Below are positions 1-11,192 of a DNA stretch of 64,000 nucleotides, piece after piece (within the stretch, counting starts at the first letter, position 1; each line of letters starts with the position of its first letter). Source of the DNA: Trematomus loennbergii (taxonomy: Eukaryota; Chordata; Actinopteri; Perciformes; Nototheniidae). The notes below the pieces were generated by a model, which was not told the origin of the DNA, ran no database searches, and worked only from the letters and a program-made list of their open reading frames with translations. The position numbers and the translations under genes were made by a program. Location of the stretch: the NCBI GenBank assembly GCA_012861695.1, contig JAAOOA010000048.1, positions 2,567,518 to 2,631,517 on the forward strand, in the 5' to 3' direction.

Positions 1-677
1 ACAGTCGTGGTAGATACCTTGTTTGATAAATACACAAATAACAATGCAAACTTACAGGTTGTGTACCCGAATCTTCCCCTGCTCCAAACAAACTAGGAAT
101 AGCATCGTCCTTCAGTTTCAAATGCTGTGCATATCCGGCCTCAAACTGGGCAATGTTTTGGAAGCTTTCGTCTGTGAAATGCCGCGCACACAGTAACGTT
201 CTTCGAACCTTGAAGGAACAGTGTTAAAAAGACATTTCAACCACTGACTTCGTCGTGGTTCTTCCGTCGGTAGGACAAACAGCTCAGATTTATCCTCACA
301 TTTCAGGAAACAGGTCCTTGGCATTGGCATGACTGGATCGATTGTGAACTGAACCAGAGCTTCCAACAGTAAATGTTAGGCTGGCAGAGGGTGCGGCCAG
401 CGCCGCTGGGTGTGGCCATAGCTCTTCGGGATTGGTCCATTTCGTTCCGGGTACCGCATGACATCATGCCGTACCCGGAACTAAATGGAAGACTCAAATG
501 GGCAGTGACGTATCTCCAACGAGGCGTTTTGGGGAGGTATTTTCTGTGTTAGAGTTTTACTCGCTACAGGGTGTACTTTGAGGGTTTTGACTCTGCACAC
601 CGTTTACATGCATAAAAACCTTCATAACACACAAGGGGACGGGTAATAACCGGAAAAGCATGACATGGGCCCTTTAA
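1..677. mobile_element. Kolobok-like element, right end (copy A)
   Basis: The right terminal repeat (catgacatgggccct followed by TTAA at 674-677) is the inverse of the left end seen in the full copies at 33600 and 12936. TTAA at both ends of the full copies, together with a THAP-domain exon inside, fits the Kolobok superfamily. A piggyBac-like element is the alternative because it also targets TTAA. Only the right part is inside the window. Confidence 0.65.
64..330 (-). pseudogene. THAP-domain exon of Kolobok-like element, frameshifted (copy A)
   Basis: Read on the minus strand from an ATG at 330, the sequence encodes a short peptide with the THAP hallmarks. There is a CxxxC pair just after the start (CFLKC), then a long spacer with LPTEE and W, a CxxH pair (CARHF) and an AVPTIF-like end (DAIPSLFG). 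THAP domains are zinc-coordinating DNA-binding modules of P and Kolobok transposases. A two-base loss near 210 shifts the frame, so the CARHF part is read only in another frame. Copies at 14876-15064 and 35443-35712 have different breaks. No host function is implied. Confidence 0.6.
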
Positions 678-967
678 GATCATTAAATTGAATACATGTT
701 ATTTTAGTAAACAGTGAAAACGGGTCCCAGAGACCCAAACAGCACACAAAGGTTAAAGGTAAGCATTAATAATGTTAAAATGTGCTAAATATATACACTG
801 CAAAAAACAAAAAATAGGAGTAAAAGTAGCCCCCGACTTGTTTTATTTTGTGAAAGTAGCCCTCATCCTAAAAAAGGTTGGTGACCCCTGGTCTAAAGTG
901 TTATTAATGTGATAATAAAGTGCTACTGAAGAGTGGAAAGTGTTAATTAAGGGTAAAAGGAACATAC
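678..967. other. Gene-less spacer
   Basis: AT-rich sequence between the Kolobok end and the zinc-finger exon. It is the start of the intron downstream of that exon. I see no gene, and no repeat other than the A/B duplication itself. Confidence 0.5.
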
Positions 968-1154
968 CTGCTCTGTGTATCCGAAGCTGAGGCTGTAAAA
1001 CAGCGTCCAGTAGTTTCTGGAGTCTCTTGTTCTCCTCTTTGGAAAGAGACAGCTCCTCCTCGTACTCTGCTATCGTTTTTTCAAACAGAGTAAATATCTC
1101 TTCAACAGTGAGTCGCTGCTTCTTCAACAACAGCAGCATTTGGACTTTACTCAT
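968..1154 (-). CDS. C2H2 zinc-finger gene, first coding exon (copy A)
   Basis: The ATG at 1154-1152 opens MSKVQMLLLLKKQRL, followed by an acidic, coiled-coil-like stretch (EEIFTLFEKTIAEYEEEL, then SKEENKRLQKLLDAVLQPQ). This is the characteristic N-terminal exon of a large family of teleost C2H2 zinc-finger genes, and it precedes the finger exon. The exon ends after HRA plus one base at 968, with a good donor (gtatgt) from 967 downwards, so it exits in phase 1. The reading frame is open throughout. The next exon would lie at lower coordinates, outside the window. An in-frame upstream ATG at 1214 exists, but family members start at MSKVQ. It lies in the A/B duplication; the near-identical copy B exon is at 36348-36534. 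Nuclear DNA binding is inferred from the family only. Confidence 0.75.
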
Positions 1155-1432
1155 GTTTACTAGATCACCTTTTCCTGCAAACTCCGTTAAACACACCGTT
1201 ACTCTCACCATCAAACGCTCAATCTGACTAGTGTTGCTAACGTGTTTCCAGCTAGCATGCTAAGCTATCTCCTATAGTCCGAGGTAAACGCTCCAGAAAA
1301 AAGAGCACACATTCCATTCAGAGGTTTATCCAAACACACAGACGATGGATCAGTAGTGCTGGAGCTCACACACACTTTCTCAGGAACACAGAGAGAGAGA
1401 ACCGTAGCGACGAGACGCCACCTCGATACAGG

Positions 1433-1516
1433 TTCTTCTTCTTCTTCTTCTTCTTCTTCTTCTTCTTCTTCTTCTTCTTCTTCTTCTTCTTCTTCTTCTT
1501 CTTCTTCTTCTTCTTC
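1433..1516. repeat. (TTC)n microsatellite, 28 units
   Basis: A perfect run of TTC. On the minus strand it is (GAA)n and sits exactly at the 3' end of the LINE at 1517-3720, so it is the element's tail. The same tail in copy B has 10 units. Confidence 0.95.
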
Positions 1517-3720
1517 GGTTTATGGCGGATTGCAAACAACTTTAAGGTGCATACCGCCACCTACTGTACAAGAGTGTGTATCACCATATCATCCTATCAT
1601 CACTTGTGGAATTATACCATTGTGTTGTTTACGTTGTTTTAAATTCTTCCAATCAATCCTGTTTCCCTCAAATACTTAAGAATGGCCTTCCTGGTAGCTC
1701 TTACCCCCTCACCTTCTGTTCCCAGTATCCCCATCAGGCTCCACTCCCTTCCTGCCTCTCTGACCCTGTCTCTTAGTTTTTCCCTCTCTGTTTTGTACAT
1801 GTTGCAGTGTAATATGATGTGTTCCACATTTTCTTTCACCCCACACCCCCTGCATTCTTCAACTTCACTTTTTCCCTTTAAAAACATTGTGCCGTTTAAT
1901 CCCGTATGATCCAGTCTGAGTCTAGTGGTGATGATCTCCTCCCGTCTGTTCCTTTCTGTATATAGATCTTTATTATGACTGATTTTTGTAACTTGTGGTA
2001 TCTCCTCCCTTTCTGATCTTCCTCCCACCTTTTCTATCATATTTCCATACCCTTCTTCTTAATTATTGCTTTTCCTTCTCCTTTTCCAAGTGAAACTGGT
2101 ATTGCTATTTTCTTTTGTAACGCCTCTTTTGCTAACTTATCAGCATGCTCATTCCCTTGAACCCCCTCATGTGCAGGCACCCAACATAACTGCACATCTA
2201 TTCACCTCCTCTGAAGTCTCAGTAAGCAGTGGTTAAGTTCAATGATTAATATTCTCTAACTGTTATTGTCGACTGTATACTTTCCAAAGCGATAGTGAGT
2301 CTGTGCATATCACCACCCTATCAGGTCCGACCTCTTCAAATCATTGTAGCCCAATAATTGCTGCGAGTATTTCTGCTGTATAAACTGATAGGTTATTTGA
2401 CACACGTTTTGCGATTGATATTTTGAATTCTGGGATATACATGCCTATCTCCACACATTCCTGCTTCTTAGATCCATCTGTGTACATTTTGAGGTAATTG
2501 TAATACTTTTTGTTCAGATACATACTCGTTTTAATTCCCACTTCATTTATTTGCCACTCTTTTTTCCTGTCTATGATACTCACATCTATATTAGCTTCTG
2601 GGGAAAGCCATGGGGGAACACTGCTAAATGGGCTTGCTTTGGCAAACGTTATGGTCTCCACTCCATATGCCCTCGTCCAGCCAAACCCACGCCCCTGGAA
2701 CTTTGTATATTCCCAGCAATCCTGTAGTATTCTGTTTGTGATATTTCCCTCTCCACTTCCTTGTAGCCTGACCCAGTATGACAAGTGTCTCTCTTCTGAT
2801 CTCCAGAGGTGTCTCTCCTGCTTCTATCAGAACTGCATTAATAGGGGGTGATTTTATTGCTCCAATACACAACCGCAATGCTTTATATTGTAGTCTATCC
2901 ATTTTTTAAAGTTATGTTTTTGCTGCTGCTCCATACACTATACAACCATAGTGGGACCTCATAATTGATCTGTACATGTCTATTAATGCTTGTTTGTCTG
3001 CGCCCCAGTTGCATCCAGTTACAGCTCGTTGTAGATTTAATACTTTTTTGCATTTTGTTTTCACTTGATTAATATGCATTTTCCATGTATATTTGCTATC
3101 AAACCACAGTCCTATTTGAACTCAGTCACCTTTAGTGTTAGCTGTTGGCCATCAATCTTGCGTTTATTTGTAAATATCATGTAGCATGACTTGCTTTCTG
3201 ACATTTTGAATCCCCAGTTATATGACCACCTCTCCACTTTTTTAATCGCTCTACCTATATTCTCCATTACGTATGGGGCATGTCTTCCCCTCATCCAAAT
3301 AGCCCCATCATCTGCGTATAGAGCCGATTGGATGCATGTGTCTAAGCATGTAAATATATCATTAACCATGATGTTAAATAATATTGGACTGACTGCACTC
3401 CCTTGGGGAATACCATTTTCTATTTCAAAATAATTGGAAATATCTGCTCCAACATTTACTCTAAATGTCCTGTCTGTTAAAAAGGCCCTTACCCAATTGT
3501 ACATTCTCCCTCCAATACCATTCTACTCAATTTGATCAGTAACCCATCCCTCCACATACAGTCATACGCCTTTTCAATGTCAAAGTACACTATTGCCCTT
3601 ATCTCTTTCATTTTCAGTGTTTTTTCCACATCATTACTCACTCTTACAAACGCATCTATTGTGGACCGCCCTTTACGAAATCCGCTCTGAAAACTACTCA
3701 GCAGGAGAGCGAAGGCTTCC
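1517..3720 (-). mobile_element. Non-LTR retrotransposon (RNase H-bearing, I/Nimb-like), 5' truncated
   Basis: The minus strand reads, 5' to 3', reverse transcriptase, RNase H, a cysteine-rich C-terminal region, a 3' UTR ending at the sequence complementary to 1517-1560, and a (GAA)n tail. RNase H after the RT and a CxxC..H...C motif near the C-terminus point to the I group, although the exact clade cannot be set by eye. It is 5' truncated near 3720, where the sequence switches to an unrelated AG-rich stretch (3721-3960, no feature seen). The reading frame is broken several times. Confidence 0.8.
1639..2902 (-). pseudogene. LINE connector, RNase H and C-terminal region, broken
   Basis: From high to low coordinate there is the post-RT connector (2902-2624, with LRLCIGAIKSPPINAVLIEAGE), an RNase H start (about 2520-2341, MYTDGSKK with the catalytic D, then YTAEILAAI with the catalytic E) and a C-terminal part (2040-1639). 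That last part has RLRLDHTGLNG, then CRGCGVKENVEHIILHC, a CxxC-H-C zinc-knuckle-like motif. The RNase H is interrupted between 2341 and 2040 by stops and indels. Confidence 0.8.
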
Positions 3721-3785
3721 TGGATTGCCTCATTTAATGACAGGCCCTGGCTGCTGATAGGCCGGCTGAGGGTGAGGGGATCCAA
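3112..3785 (-). pseudogene. LINE reverse transcriptase, broken
   Basis: Two overlapping frames carry the RT core. The first (3785-3489) has FQSGFRKGRSTIDA and IVYFDIEKAYDCMWRDGLL. The second (3504-3112) has GIPQGSAVSPILFN and the catalytic box ALYADDGAIW. The order is that of RT domains 2 to 5. A frameshift near 3495-3504 separates the halves, and the residues before about 3715 are not LINE. This is a dead copy. Confidence 0.85.
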
Positions 3786-3960
3786 TCAGCATCAAGTGAT
3801 CAGCTGATTACCTGCAGTGAGAAAAAGGGGGAGAAGAGAAAAGAGCAGGAGGAGGGAAACACAACACAACCAGCAAAGCCCGCCTGGCACGTACCAGAGT
3901 TCATCAGCTGTTAGAGGTGGAGCAACTTCTACTGGGTATCTCAACCTATAAGTATACATC

Positions 3961-4310
3961 ATTGTTTAGTCATATTTTCTTTTAGCTAATAATCTGAATT
4001 TGTAACTACAGTAGTACCTACTTTTGTCAAATAATTGTAGTGAAGTAAAAAGTACAATACTGGTTTCTAAATTGTAGTGGAGTTGAAGTATAAAGTAGCA
4101 TATCATGGAAATACTCAAGTAAAGTACAAGTACCACAATATTGCACAATACTTGAGTAAATGTACTTCACTACATTACACCACTGCATGGTAGTAAAGAG
4201 CAGTAACGAAGTAACTCATGAGTAGAGTTAATGATTATACTGGGCCAGAATCAGACTAACAGCGGAGTCACAATGAGGAGTACATGCTGCTTTGATTTAC
4301 TAAACCTTTA
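3961..4310. repeat. Fish hAT-like MITE end plus flank, left of insertion
   Basis: The stretch ending near 4185 (aagtacaagtaccacaata and ttgagtaaatgtacttcac, closing with caccactg) belongs to a dispersed repeat also present at 23340-23520 and 24290-24370. The following 120 bases match 24370-24457, which continues without the insertion at 4311-6288. Confidence 0.65.
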
Positions 4311-4418
4311 TGCCGCGTTTCCATTACACGGCCTCGCTCGGCCCCCGGTCGGTATGGCTGGGCCTCGTTAGGACTGGCTCACTTTATGGCGCATTTCCAT
4401 TACAGTTTGGGAACTGGG

Positions 4419-5622
4419 TAGTGTTAATTTCGTTGACTAAAACTATGACGAAATATGTTCGTCAACGACCTTTTTTTCCATGACGAAAACGAGACGATGA
4501 CGAGACGGCACCGACGGCAGTAAACAATAACTGTAACGAAATCATCATGCAATATCGTTGACGAAAAGTGACGAGACGAAAATGTAGTTCACTAAATAAA
4601 AACTATGCCAAAATCTCTCTTTACTTTCGTTGACGAAAAATGAGGAGACGAAATATTATCAAAGATAACGTTACATCTCTGATAGTCAGTTTTTCTCCAA
4701 GCAGTTCAATTTCCGGTGCTGCGGCTGGGTGCAGCAGCTGTGTGTCTGTGCCGCGCGCGGCGGTACATTTGAAATACACCGGACAGCGGCACACTGTGAA
4801 CTGTCAGGAAGACTCGGGTCTAACTCATGGTCTAACTAACCTTATTTAACAGAAAATAAAATGGCAACAACAGGGATTGGGAGCAGTGGTCGCACTCGCG
4901 TTAACCGAATACCCCCCGTCAGCGCGAGTGAGTGATACATTGTGCACTCGACGGGTAATAATGGATTATGAGGGAAATGTTACGATCTAGTCTGTCAAAA
5001 TTACTGACAACGAAAAAGTATAAAGCCACCACTGCTTGGGAGAAAGAAACGATGTGATATTTGGGCCCATTTTGCTACAATGAGGCGGAGAAAAAAAGCG
5101 AATGCATTGTTTTATCAGAAGGGAAGCAATGTGGCCATAACACAGGTGGTAAAAACACCACAAACCTGACCAGATACTCTCTGCAAAGCTGCATTCTTAA
5201 TCATTCAACCTGTGTTTTTCATCAAATAAGGACAAGATATAATCTTATTGTGAAATAAGTTTGACTAAAATGACAAATTATTGGTTTTGGCTAGACTAGT
5301 TTGACTGAAATGTTCAATATAATCTGATGACTAAAAAAGACTCAACAGTTTTCATTGACAAAAAGTAGACTAAAATAATTAGTTTTCTTCGACTAAAATA
5401 AGACTAAAATGCTCAGACTTTTAGTCGACTAAATCTTGACTGAAATAGTTACTGTTTTAGTCGACTAAAATAAGACTAAAATGCTCAGACTTTTAGTCGA
5501 CTAAAACTTGACTAAATAAAAACAGGATGAAGGTGACTAAATATGACTAAAACGAAAAAGGAAATTTAACACAGAACTATGACTAAAACTAAATTAAAAA
5601 ATAGCTGACGAAATTAACACTA
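4419..5622. mobile_element. hAT element with perfect 8-bp target duplication
   Basis: The terminal inverted repeats are tagtgttaatttcgttgact at the left and the inverse of agctgacgaaattaacacta at the right. GAACTGGG flanks both sides (4411-4418 and 5623-5630), a perfect 8-bp duplication diagnostic of hAT or P-type insertion. The interior repeats gacgaaa and gactaaa words, typical of subterminal transposase-binding repeats. It is 1204 bp and carries at most a BED-finger fragment, so it is non-autonomous. Confidence 0.85.
5040..5235 (+). pseudogene. BED zinc-finger fragment of hAT transposase
   Basis: Different frames give CGHNTGGKNTTNLTRYSLQSC and an upstream lysine-rich stretch. They resemble the C...NTTNLTRHLQ..H half of a BED finger, the DNA-binding domain of hAT transposases. 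It lies inside the 4419-5622 hAT element. Frames are broken and the match is partial. Confidence 0.4.
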
Positions 5623-6288
5623 GAACTGGGGCAGTATCTATAGTAACACAGTGTAGGCGGAGCCGTGACGTGATCTTCAGAGGACCCAGAAAAACAACAC
5701 AGCGGTTAGCTGTTAGCACTCAGAGCTCACAGCTCCTCATATATGTTCAGAAACTAGACAAAAGTTAAACAAGTACACACCACAGACTGCCTGTGTCATG
5801 GTGAATACAGTCGCTGCTTTATTTATGTCTGTATAGGCCGTTGTTGTGAGTGTGGACGGTCGGGGCATATACTGCGTTAGCTTAGCCAATCTCCATTTAG
5901 AAAACAAGCATTTTAAAAGGTTTTTCCCCTGCCGTCTGTCTGCAGACTTGCCAAAGCATTAATTCATGGTTTTTACTAACCGGTATCAGTATGTTGTTAC
6001 TTCGGCATCATTTTGAAACGTGTATTACAATTAAATCACGGTCAAATATGTCCATCTTGTTGTAGTTGTTGCCCCCTTGCCAGCGACGCTCTCTCTAGTT
6101 TAGCATACTCAGCCCGACTCAGCCTCGTTGTCTCTGGCCCTGGCCCCACGATTTTATGAGGCCAGAAAAACTGTGAATTAGGACCCGCCGGCCGGTACTA
6201 GGCCAAGTGGAAACGCAACCAAAGACGGGCCGCTGACGTCACAGCCCTCTTAAACCGGGCTGCGGGCTGTAGTGGAAACGCGCCATAA

Positions 6289-6460
6289 TGGAGAATAAGA
6301 GGGTAACAAACAACTAAACTGAACTCAGATCCAAAGTGACGGACAGCCAGAGACGCTTCACTTTCACATTAAAGAACAAAGACTTCACTTTTGTCTTCCT
6401 GTTATCCTCAAGTTTACTTTACACCTTTGATCCTTGGGGGTCATTTTGAGCGCCGCCGTT
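6289..6460. repeat. Repeat flank right of insertion, copy of 24473-24635
   Basis: From gagaataagagggtaacaaa to gatccttgggggtcatttt it matches 24473-24635 almost base for base. This shows that both loci carry the same older repeat and that 4311-6288 was inserted later. Confidence 0.75.
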
Positions 6461-6584
6461 TAAAGATCAAGAAAATGATCACATTCAAAATACTTACAAA
6501 GACGCTGTTGTTAAAGGATCTATATTATTTCTTAGTTTTGGCGTTTAATAAAAACCATGTATATTATCAAGGAGAGTAACGGAC

Positions 6585-6811
6585 AGCAGCAGCTCAGTCT
6601 GTAGGGACTCGGCTTGGGAACCAGAGGGTGGCCGGTTAAAGTCCAGAACAAATTAGGGACTGTGGACTGGTACTTGGAGATGTCCCAGTTCACCTCCTGG
6701 TCCCTGCTGTGGTGCCCTTGAGCAAGGCAGCTGCCAACTGCTCCTAGTGCTAGGAGGGGTTGAATGCAGAGGTCAAAGGTCACTGTGTACATGTACATGT
6801 GTGTGACAAAT
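6585..6811 (+). mobile_element. tRNA-derived SINE
   Basis: A Pol III promoter-like head is visible: a box A-like stretch around tagggactcggcttgg and a box B-like ggccggttaaagtcc. A SINE body follows (tggtgcccttgagcaaggca) that is common in fish SINE families. It ends near tgtgacaaataaagtc. Confidence 0.65.
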
Positions 6812-7160
6812 AAAGTCAAAGTCAACTTTAATGTCAATCTTTCAGTTTGTGTGTACAGACAGAGATCGAAATGACGTTTCCAACAATCCCGAATACAAAA
6901 ATATAATAATACAATATACAGATATGTATACAAATATGTATAAAAATAAGTATATCCTATATACACAATCAACAAACACATTTACACATATGCACACATT
7001 TAGATAAAAAACTCAACAATCAATATATACAAAATAACAGTCACTTCAATATCAATATATTTGGGAATCTGTGCAAGATTGTCCATAGCAGCGTAAAGAA
7101 AGTGTCTGGTGACAAATAAAGAGGGTTACATTCCTCCATTTCTTCTAACATGTGTTGTGT
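6812..7160. repeat. Repeat fragment, then AT-rich sequence without a gene
   Basis: The stretch beginning gtcaactttaatgtcaatc and containing agatcgaaatgacgtttcc resembles a repeat widespread in teleosts. After about 7000 only AT-rich sequence follows. I see no coding potential. Confidence 0.4.
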
Positions 7161-7235
7161 TTGGGGTCAATAAGGAAACATTGCCCTTCCAGTGTCAGCA
7201 GTCCAAAGGCTTGCTGTTGCCTCTCCTTTTAATTC

Positions 7236-7728
7236 CTACACTCCGTCAAAAATGAGCAACAAAGTGGGCTTGCAAGTGGGTCTAACTCCTTCTAACTGTG
7301 CCACTATGCCCCCCTCTAAATCCATCATCTCAAGTATATCCTTCTCATTGATGGTATTATGAAGAGCTCCAATGCTGACTTCATGTCTGACAGCGTATCT
7401 TGTGAGGCCTTGAACCATTTTCATGACATTAGACGCACTAAAGCACTCTGTTGTTCAAGAGAGAGCGGAACCATGATAACTTTACATGTTTTGGAAAGTG
7501 TCTGCTTGTGTTTGAGAGACAACAGGAGCATCTGCTCTGGGGTCTGGAGGAAGCCTCATAATCAGAGTCCTCCTCAACATTATCCTCTGTCTCAGACACT
7601 GTCTCTTCTTCGTCACTTTCCCCGTCAAAGAGCTGTGACAAAACAAAACTCTGCTGAGAGAAAAACCTTTCTTCAAAGGTAATTTTCGATTGAGAGAGAG
7701 ACATAAGAGAAACCACACAGAGCACCAA
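7236..7728 (-). pseudogene. Acidic ORF fragments, possible transposase N-terminus
   Basis: The minus strand carries an ORF (7728-7438) with an acidic core (LFDGESDEEETVSETE, then EDSDYEAS), reminiscent of the acidic N-terminus of piggyBac-type transposases. A second ORF (7424-7236) has no recognised domain (contains NEKDILEMMDLEGGIVAQLE). No catalytic region is seen. The piggyBac link is a resemblance only. Confidence 0.3.
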
Positions 7729-7968
7729 GAGAAACGGTTCAGAAGGCTGCTATGCTAGCTTTAGTATGTTTGCCCCTCCCCTACGTTGTGTAAACTAAAT
7801 GTCCTCACAGGAACCAAATGTCCCATGTTGCTGGAGATATCAGAGTTCTCGTAATTTCCCACATCCACCACAACCTCTGCTGTTTGAAATGTGGGACTGC
7901 ATTTGACAATTTCTCGAGCTTTCTGCGTTCATGATAACTTCACTTTGACTGTGGTCTTTTCAGCTCTG

Positions 7969-9130
7969 TTAAGCCCTGAGACTGTTTTTCAGGTCTCAGG
8001 CTCGAAAATGACATTCCCAGAACAAATGACCATATCTTCCCTTCTAAAAGGGTTAAATTAATAATCTTTTATCTCAAAGTAATGATAAACCTATGAGTTG
8101 GATGTAGAAAAGTCAGAATCAATATAGATGTTTTTTATTTTAAAGAAAATTCAGATTGAACATAGTAAAAAACTGTAAATTATAGTGTCCGTCCAAATAT
8201 ATTTTTTACTTATAGTGAAAACATACCCTTGGATGATGGTAAGGTAGACTAAAAGCTTTAGGAATCCAAAGTACAACATATAATAAGTACCCTGTATCAA
8301 GATTGATGCAAAACAAGTGACATTTAATCTTTTTAGAGAGGTTTAGCAAAAGAAACTCCACCTCTGAGGTGATTTGGGTGGAAATGGGCGTTTTTACCGT
8401 TTCTCTGGAACCCATTGGTCGATTTTGGTGATTGACATCTCTTTTGACTGTTAGAGCCAATATAATCGAAGGGGAATTTCCCCACACACACACATGGTAA
8501 AACAAAAAAGGTGGGGGCTTTGCGCATGCAGGTTTGCATCAGAGCGAACCTATCTCTCGCTCTGACATCTGGAAACGGAAAAGCAGGTTTATTGCTTATG
8601 GATTATCAGAAATCATTTCAAAGGGACACAGACACATCGGATTAACCTATGGATTAACCTTCAGCAGAGTTTTTATCGTTTTAATGCCTTGAAGACCACT
8701 TTTGACCAGACAACAACACAGGTAAGCCATGTTAACGTTTTTAGCTACCTAGCGCCACATGTTTTGATGTCTGTTTTTGTTTATAAAGTCGTGAGTTCTT
8801 ATCATGGAGTGATGATGTAGGTACCGATCGATTCTGTGTCTTCTCACAATGCTAGTCGATATGTTGGACGTGCAGTAAAGATAAATAATAAGGGTGTTAT
8901 GAGTGAGTTTCTGTGCAAAACGCCTTTAGCATTCTTTTGCTCGTGGCTAATTCATAGGCCCAGCGCTAGCTTTGTGGGTTTTTTTGAAAAAAAAAAAAAA
9001 AAAATCAGTTAGCTGACTTTCTTCCCGTTACATGGATATAAAACATTCATAGTTTATTGAATATTAAGATGCCCTCAGACGCTGTTTCCTGCAGATGACG
9101 CGTTTTCCCCCCCGGTATCGGGGGTGCGGT
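7969..9130 (+). repeat. Half of an inverted-repeat element (copy A)
   Basis: It starts with ttaagccctgagactg and caggctcgaaaatgac and runs about 1.15 kb. The same sequence is at 22403-23330, and as both arms of the palindrome at 38054-40257. Here the second arm is missing and the sequence passes into the shared flank (aataagaaaaacccctgc). A peptide-like stretch (KKIKCHLFCINLDTGYLLY) recurs in the copies, but it sits in different contexts and I do not call it coding. Confidence 0.75.
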
Positions 9131-9317
9131 GTAGAAGAGGTTTTTAATTAATAAGAAAAACCCCTGCAATTGTTTGTTTTCCAGACCTGAGGTGGTAAAC
9201 ATCTCTTGAAAGTGAATTTACAATGCAGTAAAAAATGAAAATCCATGCATTTCCTCATGAATGATTTCAGTCAGCTTCCCACAAATATAAACGGGATAAT
9301 GTAATCCTCTGGGATTA

Positions 9318-9548
9318 AAATGAACTCCAAACATCTTTAATTGTGTTACTTTTTTGTAAAGCTCTTTAGTTTTAAACCTGATGTTTATAAGCTTCTTAGT
9401 TTTTGCAACAGTCTGTAAATATACACAACTTTATAATAAAATGCACACATTTACCTTTTTCTAGACTAAACACAGGTATGATCCTAAATTTAAAAAATAT
9501 GAGGTTATCATGAGGTTGTTAACATCGCAATTTATCAGTGGATGTTTG
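9318..9548. repeat. MITE fragment, shared with 19830 and 54960
   Basis: From aaactccaaacatctttaat to cagtggatgtttgctgga it is near-identical to the middle of the MITE at 54728-55449 and to 19826-20055. Both terminal repeats are missing here. Confidence 0.7.
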
Positions 9549-9848
9549 CTGGAAGCACAATAACTGCATAGTGTTTGCATTGCTTTTAATTTCAGTTAAT
9601 ATAGTGGTGAGAGACTCCCGATACATTAGATTTATAAGTTCATTAATTGTCTCATGTGATGCATATTTCCCGGTGAGCATGAAGCTCTTCAGAGTGGGGT
9701 TTTTCTCAGCTACGAGATCAACTAGCTTTTGGAAATTGCTCTCCTTATCCGCATGCCCCTGATTGCTAGGCCCTGTTGGGTTAGAAACTGCAGACAGCGC
9801 AGTTGCGCTGTGGAAGAGCAGGGTGGCGAATGAGAGGCGAGCTGTCAT
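9519..9848 (-). pseudogene. hAT (ZMYM1-like) transposase fragment
   Basis: The 109-residue minus-strand ORF contains NFQKLVDLVAEKNPTLKSF and a following GKYASHETINELINLM. This is the pattern (LL.L.A..NP.LK, GKYTSPEIQNELI) of hAT transposases related to ZMYM1-like proteins, N-terminal to the RNase H-like core. Only this piece is present, with no BED finger or catalytic core. It abuts a MITE fragment at its low-coordinate end. Confidence 0.5.
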
Positions 9849-9855
9849 CTTCCCT

Positions 9856-11190
9856 TTACAAGCTTAAAAAATGCCTGTAGCTAATGAGATTGAATATAAC
9901 AATCAAAAATAACAAAATATACACAGCTAGATCGCGTTTTAGATGTGACTTTAGAGTAGTGGGTTTAGGTACAGTGTTCCGCGGCATCCGCCGCTGTGAA
10001 AATGTGGGGCAGGGCTGAAAAGTGGAGGGGCCAATGGCCCCCTGGCCCCCCGCTTCCGGCGCCCTTGTGTTGTTGTACACCTTTTTCAGCTCTGGTTTCA
10101 ATGTCATCCCGGTGTTACGGTCTAAAAAGTGTTGCAGCAGTTTTCATCACACTCTGAAGAACAAGACATTTATTTGACCTTTTATTACTTTAAACTCAAT
10201 GATTACATTTAAAATGTACAAACTACGGTGGCCGGCAGGTGCAATCGCGCTACATCGGCCCAAACACTTACATTAGGAGTAACGTGCTGCAGCTTAAAAA
10301 ACGATGAAGCATATTAACAGCAATGTGCCAAAACACATGCGAATGAAGAGAAATCTACTCCAACCTGACGAGACATGAGCAGGGTTTACTAAAAGAGCTG
10401 CATCAGCTTAAAGGTGTTCACGTGTTTTTCCGAAAAGAAATGTGAAAATCTGAATGTATTGAATTTTTCTTAATCCTCCAGATAAATATAATATTCATAA
10501 AAAAAAATCAAATATCTTGTTTCAGAAACATAATTTAAAGATATTCTTTATAATAAAAAAAATAAAAAAAGACTGAGATTTTCACTTGTGTCCTCTTATT
10601 TCTTTTATTTACAAGAAAAACCCCAACATTTTATTTTTTACAGACATGTAAATGTGGCACTCATCTCACATCTTGAAAATAGAAACACAATTATTACAAA
10701 CTCAACCTGTTAGCTTTTCTTTTGTGTTTTATTTACTTCTTCAAACTTTCATTTATGCATTCAACACATTGAGACTTAGTCAAAAATAAAGAATAGAATA
10801 CAAATATCTACAATGAAAGAAGCTCTGGTGCTTTCTCTCTCTCATGCTTTACAAGAGAAACAACAACATACAAATACATCAATATCGATATTCAACAAAT
10901 ATTTAGAGCAAAGTTTAAATTTCCATGCAGAGAAATATGAGTTGAGGTTAACAGAAATCCTCCTGAGCAGTGACAGCCTCCATGGCTAAACAGACACAGG
11001 AAGGAGCGCCGCCTAAAGAAAGTCCAACATCTACAGAACAACTCGTGAGAAGATGTTAAAGCACATCTCATAATGTTTGATTGACAGCTGATCTCTGTGC
11101 AGTGAAGACATGAACAATCAGCTCTCAGCAACAATGATGGACACACAATGAGTTTAAGAAGTAGAAGACTTCTCAAATGACTTCAGGCTA
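9856..11190. other. Gene-less duplicated sequence downstream of finTRIM A
   Basis: AT-rich. From 10303 it is the 3' flank of the finTRIM gene, shared with 49091-49960. It would hold the 3' UTR of the minus-strand gene. At 10245-10303 copy B instead has the Harbinger insertion. No gene seen. Confidence 0.6.
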
Positions 11191-11192
11191 TT

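Larger units (their letters stand above)
4311..6288. mobile_element. TIR DNA transposon or MITE of about 2 kb (interrupted)
   Basis: The ends are inverted: tgccgcgtttccattaca at the left against the reverse complement of gtagtggaaacgcgcca at the right, flanked by TA on both sides. The uninterrupted flank is seen at 24457-24475, which acts as an empty site. An hAT element (4419-5622) sits inside its left portion. I see no transposase of its own, and the superfamily is not assignable by eye. Confidence 0.65.

Noticed and set aside
1356..1679. Poly-Ser and poly-Lys open frames
   Set aside because: Translation of the (TTC)n LINE tail.
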